Assembly: GCA_947311745.1 (NCBI GenBank) | Contig: CAMZLT010000260.1 | Span: 1-23,228, forward strand | Length of the DNA: 23,228 bases | Direction: 5' to 3' | From: an uncultured Flavobacteriaceae bacterium | GTDB lineage: Bacteria > Bacteroidota > Bacteroidia > Flavobacteriales > Flavobacteriaceae | In this document: piece by piece, positions 6,601-14,871 of the stretch | Layout: each line of letters starts with the position of its first letter | Position numbering within the stretch: position 1 is the stretch's first letter | Position numbers and translations under genes: made by a program | Notes under the pieces: generated by a model | Seen by the model: only the letters and a program-made list of their open reading frames with translations | Database searches by the model: none | What the model was told of the DNA's origin: nothing

Positions 6601-7917
6601 ATGGCAAAACATCATTAAATATTAATTATTGGAGGAGGAACTGCAGGAATTATGGTTGCTGCACAATTATTAAAAAAGAATCCTAAAGTTGATATTGGTT
6701 TATTTGAACCAGCAAAAAAACACTATTACCAACCTGCTTGGACATTAGTAGGAGCAAACACCTATGATTATGAAAAAACAGCTCGTAGTATGGTATCAGT
6801 AATGCCTAAAGGTATTAATTGGATTAAAGAATATGTTAGCGATTTAGATCCTGCTAACAATAAAGTAACAACTAAAGATGGTAATGAATTCACCTATGAT
6901 TACTTAGTTGTTGCTCCTGGTTTACGTATGGCTCCTGAATTAGTAAAAGGCTTACCTGAAGCAATGGATAAAGGTGTAGTTTGTAGTAATTATACCGATC
7001 CGAATCACACTTGGGATGTGCTTAAAAACTTTAAAGGAGGAACAGCATTATTTACACAGCCAACAACACCTATTAAATGTGGAGGTGCTCCTCAAAAAAT
7101 AATGTATTTAGCAGAAGATCACTTTGTAAAATCAGGAGTTAGAAACAAAACTAATGTTATTTTTGCAACACCAGGGAGTGTTATATTTGGTGTGAAACCA
7201 ATTGCAAAAACGTTAATGGAAGTGGTAGATAGAAAAGATATTAATTTACGTTTTCATCATAAATTAGTTGAAGTGGATGCTGAAAAACAAATTGCTTGGT
7301 ATGAAATTGGTAAAGATATAAAAGCAGGAGGATGTGTGGTTATGTCTGGTGATAATGAAGGCAAAACAATTGACGAATCTATTCAGTATAATTATAAAAA
7401 AAATGATGCTATTAAAGAAAATGGTCGTTATGGAATTAAATTTGATATGATGCATTTGGCTCCACCACAAGCTGCTCCTAAATTTATAGCAAGTTCTCCT
7501 TTAGCAAATGAAGGAGGATGGGTAAGCGTAAGTGATAAAACATTACAGCATACAAAATTTGACAATGTATTTGGATTAGGTGATGCAGCACAATTACCAA
7601 CAGCAAAAACAGGAGCTGCAATTCGTAAGCAAGTACCTGTTGTTGTAGGTAATATTTTGCATATGATTAGTAGTAAAAACTTAGACAACAGTAAAGAATA
7701 CAAAGGATATTCGTCTTGCCCATTAGTTACTGGTTATGGTAAAATGGTATTAGCATAATTTACGTACGGAAGTGTTTTTGCACCAGACCCAAAGCTAAAG
7801 CAATTTCCATTAATGATTAGTGATTCCTCTAAAGAACATTGGCGTTTATGGATGCTTAAAAAATATATTTTACCATATTTATATTGGAACAAAATGTTAA
7901 AAGGTGTAGAAGTTTAA
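6601..7917 (+). pseudogene. Sulfide:quinone oxidoreductase (human-SQOR-like) with two in-frame stop codons
   Basis: SQR is a membrane-associated flavoprotein that oxidises sulfide and passes electrons to quinone. The frame from the ATG at 6601 to the TAA at 7915-7917 spans 438 codons, the expected length. It is interrupted by TAA at 6616-6618 (codon 6, just before ILIIGGGTAGIMVAA, the FAD-binding motif) and TAA at 7756-7758 (codon 386, where homologues have Glu in LAEFDY). Everything between and after is in frame and well preserved. The redox cysteines are Cys160 in PIKCGGAPQKIMYLAE and Cys373 in SSCPLVTGYGKMVLA, with an additional Cys128. FGLGDAAQLPTAKTGAA contacts FAD. The tail ends SKEHWRLWMLKKYILPYLYWNKMLKG-like. 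Initiation at the internal ATG 6652 would give 368 residues lacking the GGGTAG motif, so it would be inactive. The alternatives are recent nonsense mutations, assembly error or readthrough. Confidence 0.85.
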
Positions 7918-8298
7918 AAAACAAATGTCATTACTATATTTTATATTTAAAAAAATTACTTGTACATAAGAGTATTTTTCTTTAGATGGATATAAAATCC
8001 AAATATAGTGATGATTTCTTTTTAATACCTGTTTAATTTCAAAAGGCGTGAATTAAATTTTAAATATTTTTTGTTTTATAAGCTAAAAAAAATTAAATAT
8101 AACCATAGTTATAGTCAATTTTTTAGAAATGTAGAACGAAAAAAAATGAATTTATAACGCCTTTTGATGTTGAACTGATGTATAGAAATTAAGAGAAAAT
8201 AATTTATTATGCTATTTCATATATCATAATGTATTATACCTTTAAGTATTATCATAAATTATATGCATTAAATTTGTAGTAGAACCAATTTAAAATAA
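7918..8298. other. 381-base convergent intergenic gap
   Basis: No ORF or RNA gene is recognisable. The gap holds the long inverted-repeat element at 8031-8175. The flanks (7918-8030, 8176-8298) are very AT-rich with short imperfect repeats such as GTATTAT at two places near 8231 and 8247. No strong terminator is seen for the SQR reading frame or the GDYXXLXY operon, unless the inverted repeat serves both. Confidence 0.6.
8031..8175. repeat. Long inverted-repeat (REP/MITE-like) element, copy 2
   Basis: The ends are GTTTAATTTCAAAAGGCGT (8031-8049) and, on the minus strand, GTTCAACATCAAAAGGCGT (from 8175 down). They match at 16 of 19 bases, including a shared run of 11, TCAAAAGGCGT. The arms stay alignable with small gaps through T-rich and CTAAAAAA segments to a centre TATAAC-CATA-GTTATA (8098-8113). 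The whole could fold into one long imperfect hairpin. The right arm shares 26 of 28 bases with the arm at 1424-1451. There is no ORF, so any mobility would need a transposase supplied elsewhere; a clear target-site duplication is not visible. Confidence 0.65.
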
Positions 8299-8784
8299 TC
8301 ATTCAATTAGTTTTAAATCTTTATCATAAAGACCAACTAAAATACTTTTACCAGAATTATCAATTTTAAGACCACCGTATTTTGCTTTTTCAAATTTTTT
8401 AGCATTTCCTTCTTGAAAAAAATACGATTCTGCACCGAAATTAATATCCCAGTTGTTAAAGGTATAGTTTATTAAATATTCATCACTTTCTAATGGTGTG
8501 GTATTATCTTGTAATCTTATTTTTTTGGCAATTCCTTTTTCGGAAAGCTTAACTACACAGTACCCTCGTTTAGCAATAGTGTCTAATCGTAAATCTCTTG
8601 CAATTTTATATTGTAAACGCATGTAATCACCCTGCATTAAAGACCTAGGATCTACAGGAGCAAGTTTTAATAAAACTAAAGTTCCTTCCGTTAAGGTTTT
8701 TTCTTTCTTTAGTACAGATTTGTTAAATAATACTACTAAAATTAGTAAATTTATTAGAATTATAATGTTCTTATATTTTTTCAT
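8299..8784 (-). CDS. GDYXXLXY-family membrane-anchored protein
   Basis: 161 residues. One N-terminal membrane anchor (NIIILINLLILVVLFNKSVL), then an extracytoplasmic domain with the family signature GDYMRLQY near residue 53, preceded by LLKLAPVDPRSLMQGD. The name GDYXXLXY is used for small proteins that follow DUF2157/DUF4401 membrane proteins, which is the case here. Molecular function is not established. The start overlaps the upstream DUF4401 gene by 14 bases, so the genes are translationally coupled. Last gene of the operon. Confidence 0.88.
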   Translation of the reverse strand: MKKYKNIIILINLLILVVLFNKSVLKKEKTLTEGTLVLLKLAPVDPRSLMQGDYMRLQYKIARDLRLDTIAKRGYCVVKLSEKGIAKKIRLQDNTTPLESDEYLINYTFNNWDINFGAESYFFQEGNAKKFEKAKYGGLKIDNSGKSILVGLYDKDLKLIE

Positions 8785-9841
8785 TTTTTGTAGATTTTAA
8801 AATTAAAAAATAGAGTATAAGAAATAAAACACCAGAGCTAAAAAGTAAAATGGATTTTGTTAATAGCGTAAAATGTAAGTCGTAATAAAATTGTGAAATG
8901 AAATAAATCAAGGATAAAATACCAAGCACTATTCCTATTTTATAGTTGGTATAAAAACTAAGTAAAATTAATAAGATTGCACCTAATATCGAAGGTGAAA
9001 TAGACGTTGCACTTAAAATTAAAAAACTTATAATATAAATGCTAATTTTAGTTTGTTGTTGCTGAATTTTTAAGGTATTTAGTGTTTTATAGATAACAAA
9101 AAGATTTGCGATAATTAAGATAGCAGAAAAGAACCAAACCCAATTGGTTTGAATTTTGTAAAAATGTCGCAAACCAAAAAAACCTAAACTAAATAAAAAG
9201 GAAACAACCAATCCGATTTGTAATGCCTCATACGATTTAGATATTTTAGGAATTAAAACCAATTTTGCCTCTTGTAAAAAAACAATAAGCAAAGCTAACA
9301 CAATTAAAACATTATAAAGATGTATTAAGCTATATGTTTTGTTTATAAACACTAATAAAATAACCAAACTACCAGTAACGGTTAAAACCGAAAGGAAAGA
9401 AAAAATATAATTATTGGTAAGTGTAAAAGCTACAATACCAATACACAAGGTTAAAAAGGTAACTATATTTGGATTTACATCAAGTTCAATCAAACCAAGA
9501 CTAAGTAGCGTTATTCCCACAACATATATGGAAATACTAAAGGTATCTGTAAGGACAGTTTCTGAATTTTTGTTTAAAAATATTGCAAAAATAACAAAAG
9601 TAACTCCTGTAAGTGTAAGTGCAATTTCCGAAGAATATATTCCAGATAAAACCAACAAACCTACAAAGGCTAATGTGCCTATAAAACCACCAATAATCGA
9701 AAGTATTTTTATTGCAATACTAGTATGATTGTCATATTGCTGCTTGTATTCTTTAATAATATCCGATTCGTTATATTCAAAATTATCCAATTCGGATTGG
9801 ATTTGTAGTAACTTATTTTTTATGTTTATATCGTTAACCAT
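8771..9841 (-). CDS. DUF4401-type multi-pass membrane protein
   Basis: 356 residues. A soluble N-terminus of about 40 residues (NKLLQIQSELDNFEYNESD) precedes roughly ten hydrophobic segments, starting with ILSIIGGFIGTLAFVGLLVL. The arrangement and its partners match DUF4401, which is found with DUF2157 and GDYXXLXY proteins. No catalytic motif is visible. The family's function is unknown; the constant three-gene association suggests a membrane complex (inference). It overlaps both neighbours, by 8 bases with DUF2157 upstream and 14 with GDYXXLXY downstream. Confidence 0.8.
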   Translation of the reverse strand: MVNDINIKNKLLQIQSELDNFEYNESDIIKEYKQQYDNHTSIAIKILSIIGGFIGTLAFVGLLVLSGIYSSEIALTLTGVTFVIFAIFLNKNSETVLTDTFSISIYVVGITLLSLGLIELDVNPNIVTFLTLCIGIVAFTLTNNYIFSFLSVLTVTGSLVILLVFINKTYSLIHLYNVLIVLALLIVFLQEAKLVLIPKISKSYEALQIGLVVSFLFSLGFFGLRHFYKIQTNWVWFFSAILIIANLFVIYKTLNTLKIQQQQTKISIYIISFLILSATSISPSILGAILLILLSFYTNYKIGIVLGILSLIYFISQFYYDLHFTLLTKSILLFSSGVLFLILYFLILKSTKNEKI

Positions 9842-10790
9842 TTCGCCATTTTTTTTGAATATCCATAAGTTTTTTAATCATAAAAGTAGTAGCGATAATT
9901 ACGAATACTCCTGTAAAAAAAAGCATTTCCAAACTATCAAAATGTACAAGTCTCATTAACATTGCTGCGATCATTATAATTATACTAAACGGAATGGTAG
10001 CCAAATACAAACTACGTTTTTTTAAAAAACCATAATAAATACCTAAACTGTATGATAGAACCGTTACGATAAATAATACACCAAAATAAGAAGTGTTTTT
10101 TTCGACAATTCCGTAAACCATCCCAATAGTTGTGATAATACCAATAGAAATTACCAAAATATTTTCAAACCAATTCGGAATTTTAAAATTTTGCTCTTTA
10201 AAAAATAAAGTGAAAAACAAGAATATAGCATTCCCAAAACTATAAATTGTATAAAGCATCATACTAGAAAAATCAGAAGAAACTTGTTTGACATACAAAC
10301 TAAAAGTAAGATTAATCAGCATAATAAAAAGCAACCACAACGGAGCAAAATCCGAAACAAAAACCCAAACAGCAATAGCCAAAGTCCAACCAAAGAAAAA
10401 GTCATACGCATTAGCTCCTGTTTGGTAAATTTGCCCAAAAACAGCAAATAAAACACCAACTAAAATGCTAATTCCTGTTAGTAAAACATTTTTAAAAAGC
10501 GGTTTAAATTTACCGAATACTGTAACTAATGTTAGTGTAATTATCAAAAATTCTACCAAGCCAATTTTGGCAAATTTGTGTAAATTATCCCAGTTATAGG
10601 CAAAGAAAAATAAAATTCCAGCAATGCTAAAACCTACACCAAGACTTAAAAATAAAATTTGTAAAAATTTACGCCAAGATGTCGCATCAGAATACACGTA
10701 TTTCTCTAAAAATTTTAGAATAGTATTTTCTTTCCAATTACTATTTCGGCTAATTATATGGATCTCCTTTCTATCTAATTTCCCCATCAT
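9834..10790 (-). CDS. DUF2157 multi-pass membrane protein
   Basis: 318 residues, first gene of a three-gene overlapping operon. The cytoplasmic N-terminus is followed by about nine hydrophobic helices. The DUF2157 hallmarks are present: FLSLGVGFSIAGILFFFAYNWDNL, then GVLFAVFGQIYQTGANAYDFFFGWT. Function of the family is unknown. MM at the start leaves two possible starts; the first ATG is used here. It is divergent from argS with 79 bases between. On its strand, TACTTTTA (10806-10813) is a near match to a -7 box but very close to the start. Confidence 0.88.
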   Translation of the reverse strand: MMGKLDRKEIHIISRNSNWKENTILKFLEKYVYSDATSWRKFLQILFLSLGVGFSIAGILFFFAYNWDNLHKFAKIGLVEFLIITLTLVTVFGKFKPLFKNVLLTGISILVGVLFAVFGQIYQTGANAYDFFFGWTLAIAVWVFVSDFAPLWLLFIMLINLTFSLYVKQVSSDFSSMMLYTIYSFGNAIFLFFTLFFKEQNFKIPNWFENILVISIGIITTIGMVYGIVEKNTSYFGVLFIVTVLSYSLGIYYGFLKKRSLYLATIPFSIIIMIAAMLMRLVHFDSLEMLFFTGVFVIIATTFMIKKLMDIQKKWRNG

Positions 10791-10844
10791 TAAAAATTAT
10801 TTTGTAAAAGTACAGTAAATTTTCCGATAGCATAATAAATTACG

Positions 10845-10852
10845 TATTTTTG
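10845..10852 (+). promoter_or_regulatory. -7 box (TATTTTTG) for argS-menD
   Basis: Exact TAnnTTTG match, 17 bases before the argS ATG, implying a very short leader. No clear -33 TTG. Confidence 0.45.
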
Positions 10853-10869
10853 CCCTTTAAAATAAAAAA

Positions 10870-12645
10870 ATGAGTCTAAAACAACAAATACAAAATTCCG
10901 TTATTGAAGCAGTCAAGAATATTTTTGACAAAAATATAGAAAATGTTGATTTTCAAGAAACTAGAAAAGATTTTGAAGGAGATATCACTCTTGTAGTATT
11001 CTCTTTGTTGCGACACATAAAAGGAAATCCTGTAGAAATCGGAACTAAAATTGGCGAATATTTAGTACAAAATAACGATTTGGTAACCAATTTTAATGTG
11101 GTAAAAGGATTTTTAAATCTTGTAATTGCCGATTCTTATTTTTTAAAGACTTTTAAAAACGCTTTCGCGGAAGACAATTTCGGTTTCCAAAACCAAACTT
11201 CCCAAGATGCCGTAATGGTAGAATATTCCTCGCCAAACACCAATAAACCGTTGCACTTAGGTCATATTCGTAACAATTTACTTGGTTATGCGGTTGCCGA
11301 AATTTTAAGAGCATCTGGTAAAAAAGTATATAAAACCCAAATAATTAACGATAGAGGAATCCATATTTGTAAATCTATGTTAGCATGGAAACGATACGGA
11401 AATAACCAAACACCAGAAAGCACTGGTTTAAAAGGCGATAAACTAGTAGGAAATTACTATGTAAAATTTGACCAAGAATATAAAAAAGAAATTTCTGATT
11501 TAGTAGCAAACGGAATGGATACCGAAATTGCAAAAAAACAAGCTCCTATTTTGCTTGAAGCACAAAAAATGCTACAAAAATGGGAATCAGGAGATACAGA
11601 AACAGTTGCATTATGGAAAAAAATGAACCAATGGGTTTACGATGGATTTGAAACCACTTATAAAAATCTTGGAGTAGATTTTGACGCCTTATATTACGAA
11701 AGTCAAACCTACCTTTTAGGAAAAGAATTTGTAGAGCAAGGTTTAAAAACAGGTGTTTTTTATAAAAAAACAGACGGTTCGGTTTGGTGCGATTTAACCG
11801 ATGAAGGTTTAGATGAAAAAATCGTTTTGCGTAGCGATGGTACAGCAGTATATATTACACAAGATATTGGTACAGCGATACAACGTGTTAAAGATTATCC
11901 TGATGTAAATTCAATGGTTTATACCGTTGGTAACGAGCAAGATTACCATTTTAAGGTATTGTTTTTAATACTTAAAAAATTAGGATTTGAATGGGCAAAA
12001 AATCTATTCCATTTATCATACGGAATGGTAGATTTGCCAGAAGGAAAAATGAAATCACGAGAAGGAACGGTTGTAGATGCAGATGATTTAATGCTACAAA
12101 TGAGCAGTACAGCTAAAGAAATCTCACAAGAATTAGGAAAATTAGAAGGCTATTCAGATAATGAAAAAGAAAAACTGTACAAAGTAATCGGTATGGGAGC
12201 TTTAAAATACTATATTTTAAAGGTAGATCCTAAAAAAAGAATTTTATTCGACCCAAAAGAAAGCATAGAATTTAACGGAAATACAGGCCCATTTATTCAA
12301 TATACTTACGCTAGAATTCAATCTATTTTACGAACCGCAACTTTTGATTATTCAAAAAATATAGACTCTATTAATTTACAAGAGAAAGAACGAAATGTAA
12401 TCAAACAATTAAATAATTTTTCTGAAATTATACAAGTAGCAGCAAAAAATTACAGTCCAGCAATTATTGCAAACTACACCTATGATTTAGTTAAAGAGTA
12501 TAATTCTTTTTATCAAAGTCTATCTATTTTTAATTGCGAAGATTTAGATACCAAAATATTTAGAGTACAATTATCTAAAAAAGTTGGCGATACTATAAAA
12601 TTAGCCTTTAGAACGTTAGGAATAGAAGTGCCAGAAAGAATGTAA
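10870..12645 (+). CDS. argS: Arginine--tRNA ligase
   Basis: Class I aminoacyl-tRNA synthetase that attaches arginine to tRNA-Arg. 591 residues, normal length. The N-terminal Add1 tRNA-binding domain spans about 1-110. The catalytic fold opens with SSPNTNKPLHLGHIRNN; the HIGH-type HLGH is at 129-132. The KMSKS-equivalent is KMKSR at 393-397 in GMVDLPEGKMKSREGTV. A C-terminal DALR anticodon-binding domain starts around TGPFIQYTYARIQSI and ends at LGIEVPERM, the conserved argS tail. All signatures are intact. menD follows after 5 bases, so they are probably co-transcribed though functionally unrelated. Confidence 0.97.
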   Translation: MSLKQQIQNSVIEAVKNIFDKNIENVDFQETRKDFEGDITLVVFSLLRHIKGNPVEIGTKIGEYLVQNNDLVTNFNVVKGFLNLVIADSYFLKTFKNAFAEDNFGFQNQTSQDAVMVEYSSPNTNKPLHLGHIRNNLLGYAVAEILRASGKKVYKTQIINDRGIHICKSMLAWKRYGNNQTPESTGLKGDKLVGNYYVKFDQEYKKEISDLVANGMDTEIAKKQAPILLEAQKMLQKWESGDTETVALWKKMNQWVYDGFETTYKNLGVDFDALYYESQTYLLGKEFVEQGLKTGVFYKKTDGSVWCDLTDEGLDEKIVLRSDGTAVYITQDIGTAIQRVKDYPDVNSMVYTVGNEQDYHFKVLFLILKKLGFEWAKNLFHLSYGMVDLPEGKMKSREGTVVDADDLMLQMSSTAKEISQELGKLEGYSDNEKEKLYKVIGMGALKYYILKVDPKKRILFDPKESIEFNGNTGPFIQYTYARIQSILRTATFDYSKNIDSINLQEKERNVIKQLNNFSEIIQVAAKNYSPAIIANYTYDLVKEYNSFYQSLSIFNCEDLDTKIFRVQLSKKVGDTIKLAFRTLGIEVPERM

Positions 12646-12650
12646 TTAGA

Positions 12651-14321
12651 ATGATGTATCCAACTCTAAAATTAGCACAATTAGCTTTGCATTATTGTAA
12701 AGAAAATAACATAAAACACATTGTTATTTCTCCAGGTTCGCGAAATGCACCGTTAACAATAGGTTTTTCAAACGATGCTTTTTTTAATAGTTATAGTGTT
12801 GTAGATGAGCGTTCAGCAGGTTTTTTTGCTTTGGGGATTGCACAACAAATTCAACAACCAGTTGTATTAGTTTGTACTTCAGGTTCGGCTTTACTAAATT
12901 ATTATCCAGCAATTGCCGAAGCGTATTACAGTAACATTCCACTACTTATTTTATCTGCGGATAGACCAAAGCACCTTTTAGAAATTGGTGATGGACAAAC
13001 CATAAGACAAGAAAATGTCTATGCAAATCATATTTTAAAATCCATTTGTTTAGATGAAGTTGCATTAGAAAAATCAAGTATTCAATTTAATGAAGCCATC
13101 CAGATAGCTAAAGAAAAATCAGGACCAGTACATATAAATATTCCATTTGATGAACCTTTATATAATACTACATCTACAAAATATAACTTTGTTAAAATAA
13201 AAAAAACACCCAAAAAAACGCTATTAAACGAAACGCCATTAGAAGTAGATTTTTTAGAAAAATTTGCTAAAATTTGGAATGCGAGTTCTAAAAAAATGAT
13301 TTTAATCGGAGTTCATTATCCATCAGAATTACTTCAAAAACAAATAGAACACGTTTTAAAAGACTCGTCGGTTTTGATACTGACCGAAACAACTTCAAAT
13401 ATATATTCTTTAAATACGATTAACAGTATTGATAAACTAATAATTCCGTTATCCGAATGCGAATTACAAGAACTCCAACCAGAAATTTTAGTAACTTTCG
13501 GAGGAATGATAGTTTCAAAAAAAATAAAGCAATTTTTACGAAATCACCAACCAAAACACCATTGGCATATTGATAAAAAACGAAGTCAAGATACCTATCA
13601 CTGCCTAACACAACATTTTAAAATATCTATTGAATTATTTTTTAGTCAATTTTTCTTTTTAACTAAAAATGTAAAAAGTGATTATCAAAAGAAATTTTTA
13701 GAAATTAAAGAAAAACGTACTCAAAAACACCAAAATTTCCTTAAAAAAGCAGTTTTTAGTGATTTAAAAGTGTTTGATGTTGTTTTGAACTCCTTCCCAA
13801 AAGAAAAAATACAACTTCAAATAAGTAATAGTTCTATTATTCGATATACACAACTTTTTGATTTACCAACAAACAATACTATTTTTTGTAATAGAGGTAC
13901 AAGCGGAATTGATGGTAGTACTTCTACGGCAATAGGTGCAGCATTCATCGAAAAAAATCAAACCGTTTTAATTACAGGAGATATTAGCTTTTTTTACGAT
14001 AGCAATGCCTTGTGGAATAAATATATAAAACCAAATTTCAGAATAATTTTAATTAATAATTCAGGTGGAGGAATATTTCGGTTTATTGAAGGACCAAAAT
14101 CAACCAAATCATTAGATTATTTTGAAACTTCGCATAATTTAACAGCCGAATATTTATGTAAAATGTTTAATTTTGAGTACATTATAGTGAATAACTTACT
14201 AGATTTAACCGAAAAATTGTCCGATTTTTACAAAGAAAGCTCCCTACCAAAACTTCTTGAAATCCAAACACCAAAAGAGACAAACGACATTGTGCTTAAA
14301 AATTTTTTTAAAGCATTATAA
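12651..14321 (+). CDS. menD: 2-succinyl-5-enolpyruvyl-6-hydroxy-3-cyclohexene-1-carboxylate synthase
   Basis: TPP-dependent enzyme of menaquinone (vitamin K2) biosynthesis that joins isochorismate and 2-oxoglutarate. 556 residues, normal. The N-terminal PYR domain has the SPGSRNAPLTI motif and the TPP-activating glutamate in VVDERSAGFFALG. The C-terminal PP domain has the TPP/metal motif ITGDISFFYDSNALWN (near residue 443) ending in NNSGGGIFRFIE. Other men genes are not in the window. It starts with MM; the first ATG is 5 bases after the argS stop. Menaquinone would be the expected electron acceptor for the SQR encoded upstream if that enzyme were made. Confidence 0.96.
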   Translation: MMYPTLKLAQLALHYCKENNIKHIVISPGSRNAPLTIGFSNDAFFNSYSVVDERSAGFFALGIAQQIQQPVVLVCTSGSALLNYYPAIAEAYYSNIPLLILSADRPKHLLEIGDGQTIRQENVYANHILKSICLDEVALEKSSIQFNEAIQIAKEKSGPVHINIPFDEPLYNTTSTKYNFVKIKKTPKKTLLNETPLEVDFLEKFAKIWNASSKKMILIGVHYPSELLQKQIEHVLKDSSVLILTETTSNIYSLNTINSIDKLIIPLSECELQELQPEILVTFGGMIVSKKIKQFLRNHQPKHHWHIDKKRSQDTYHCLTQHFKISIELFFSQFFFLTKNVKSDYQKKFLEIKEKRTQKHQNFLKKAVFSDLKVFDVVLNSFPKEKIQLQISNSSIIRYTQLFDLPTNNTIFCNRGTSGIDGSTSTAIGAAFIEKNQTVLITGDISFFYDSNALWNKYIKPNFRIILINNSGGGIFRFIEGPKSTKSLDYFETSHNLTAEYLCKMFNFEYIIVNNLLDLTEKLSDFYKESSLPKLLEIQTPKETNDIVLKNFFKAL

Positions 14322-14371
14322 TAAATTTTAAAATGTTAAAAACTTTAGTTCTATTTTTTTTATTTTTTTCA

Positions 14372-14379
14372 TATATTTG
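14372..14379 (+). promoter_or_regulatory. -7 box (TATATTTG) for the DUF2853 gene
   Basis: Exact TAnnTTTG match, 35 bases before the ATG at 14415. The upstream region is a T-rich tract with no distinct -33 TTG. Confidence 0.55.
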
Positions 14380-14414
14380 GTACGTTATTTAACAACACTT
14401 AAAAAATTATAATT

Positions 14415-14756
14415 ATGAGTAAAAGAGATGAATTAATTGCATTATATGCAAAAGAATTAAAAGAAAAAGCAAATGTAACTCCAGATATGGATTTACTAAC
14501 AAAAGTTACTATTGGTTGTGGCCCATCTATTTATAATAGAGATGCAGCATCAGTAGCTTGTGGTCAAGAAAAAGAGTTAGAAACAGTTAAGAAAAACTAT
14601 TTAATAAAAAAATTAGGTTTAGCAGATGGCCCTAAATTAGACGAAGCAATCAAAGAAGTTTGTGAACAAATGGGAACATCAAACAGAAATAAATACAGAG
14701 CAATGTTCTATTATTTATTATGTGTTAAATTTGGTAAACAAAATATTTATAACTAG
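14415..14756 (+). CDS. DUF2853 small cytoplasmic protein
   Basis: 113 residues. It matches the DUF2853 pattern: MSKRDELIALYAKELKEK at the N-terminus, TIGCGPSIYNRDAASVACG in the middle, a helical YLIKKLGLADGPKLDEAI segment and an RAMFYYLLCVKFGK ending. No signal peptide or membrane segment. The family is small, helical and without a known role. It has its own -7 box and is followed by a strong terminator, so it is monocistronic. Confidence 0.88.
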   Translation: MSKRDELIALYAKELKEKANVTPDMDLLTKVTIGCGPSIYNRDAASVACGQEKELETVKKNYLIKKLGLADGPKLDEAIKEVCEQMGTSNRNKYRAMFYYLLCVKFGKQNIYN

Positions 14757-14780
14757 ATAATTAACCAATCTTAATATTGA

Positions 14781-14815
14781 AAAATCGCTTAAATTAGTTT
14801 TTAAGCGATTTTTTT
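14781..14815 (+). terminator. Rho-independent terminator after the DUF2853 gene
   Basis: 13-base-pair perfect stem (14781-14793 with 14800-14812; AAAATCGCTTAAA / TTTAAGCGATTTT), 6-base loop, ending in a T run. The last T's and the following G form TTTG at 14813-14816, which may also act as the -33 element of the next promoter. Confidence 0.88.
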
Positions 14816-14845
14816 GATAAAAAGAGATATTGTTTCATATATTTG
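14813..14845 (+). promoter_or_regulatory. Promoter (TTTG / TATATTTG) for the T9SS-sorted protein gene
   Basis: The -7 box TATATTTG (14838-14845) is an exact match, with TTTG 21 bases upstream as a -33 element. Its position inside an upstream extension of the ORF (ATG at 14830) supports the downstream ATG at 14872 as the true start. Confidence 0.6.
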
Positions 14846-14871
14846 TTAACAACAAATATTACTTATTTTTT

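Noticed and set aside
7428..7703. 91-residue minus-strand open frame inside the SQR gene
   Set aside because: Antisense to a well-conserved FAD-domain sequence, with no domain resemblance or promoter.
6616..7758. TAA reassigned to an amino acid in this organism
   Set aside because: Nearly all other genes in the window end at TAA at the expected length and contain no internal TAA, so general recoding is excluded.
8269..8276. TAAATTTG, an exact -7 box match on the plus strand
   Set aside because: No plus-strand gene follows; the convergent GDYXXLXY gene ends at 8299. Such matches occur by chance in AT-rich DNA.
9414..9959. Plus-strand open frames at 9414-9728 and 9729-9959
   Set aside because: Antisense to the DUF4401/DUF2157 operon, which shows the family patterns and overlapping start/stop coupling.
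14830..14871. Upstream start adding 14 residues to the T9SS-sorted protein
   Set aside because: The extension precedes a canonical signal peptide and contains the -7 box, so it is untranslated leader/promoter.
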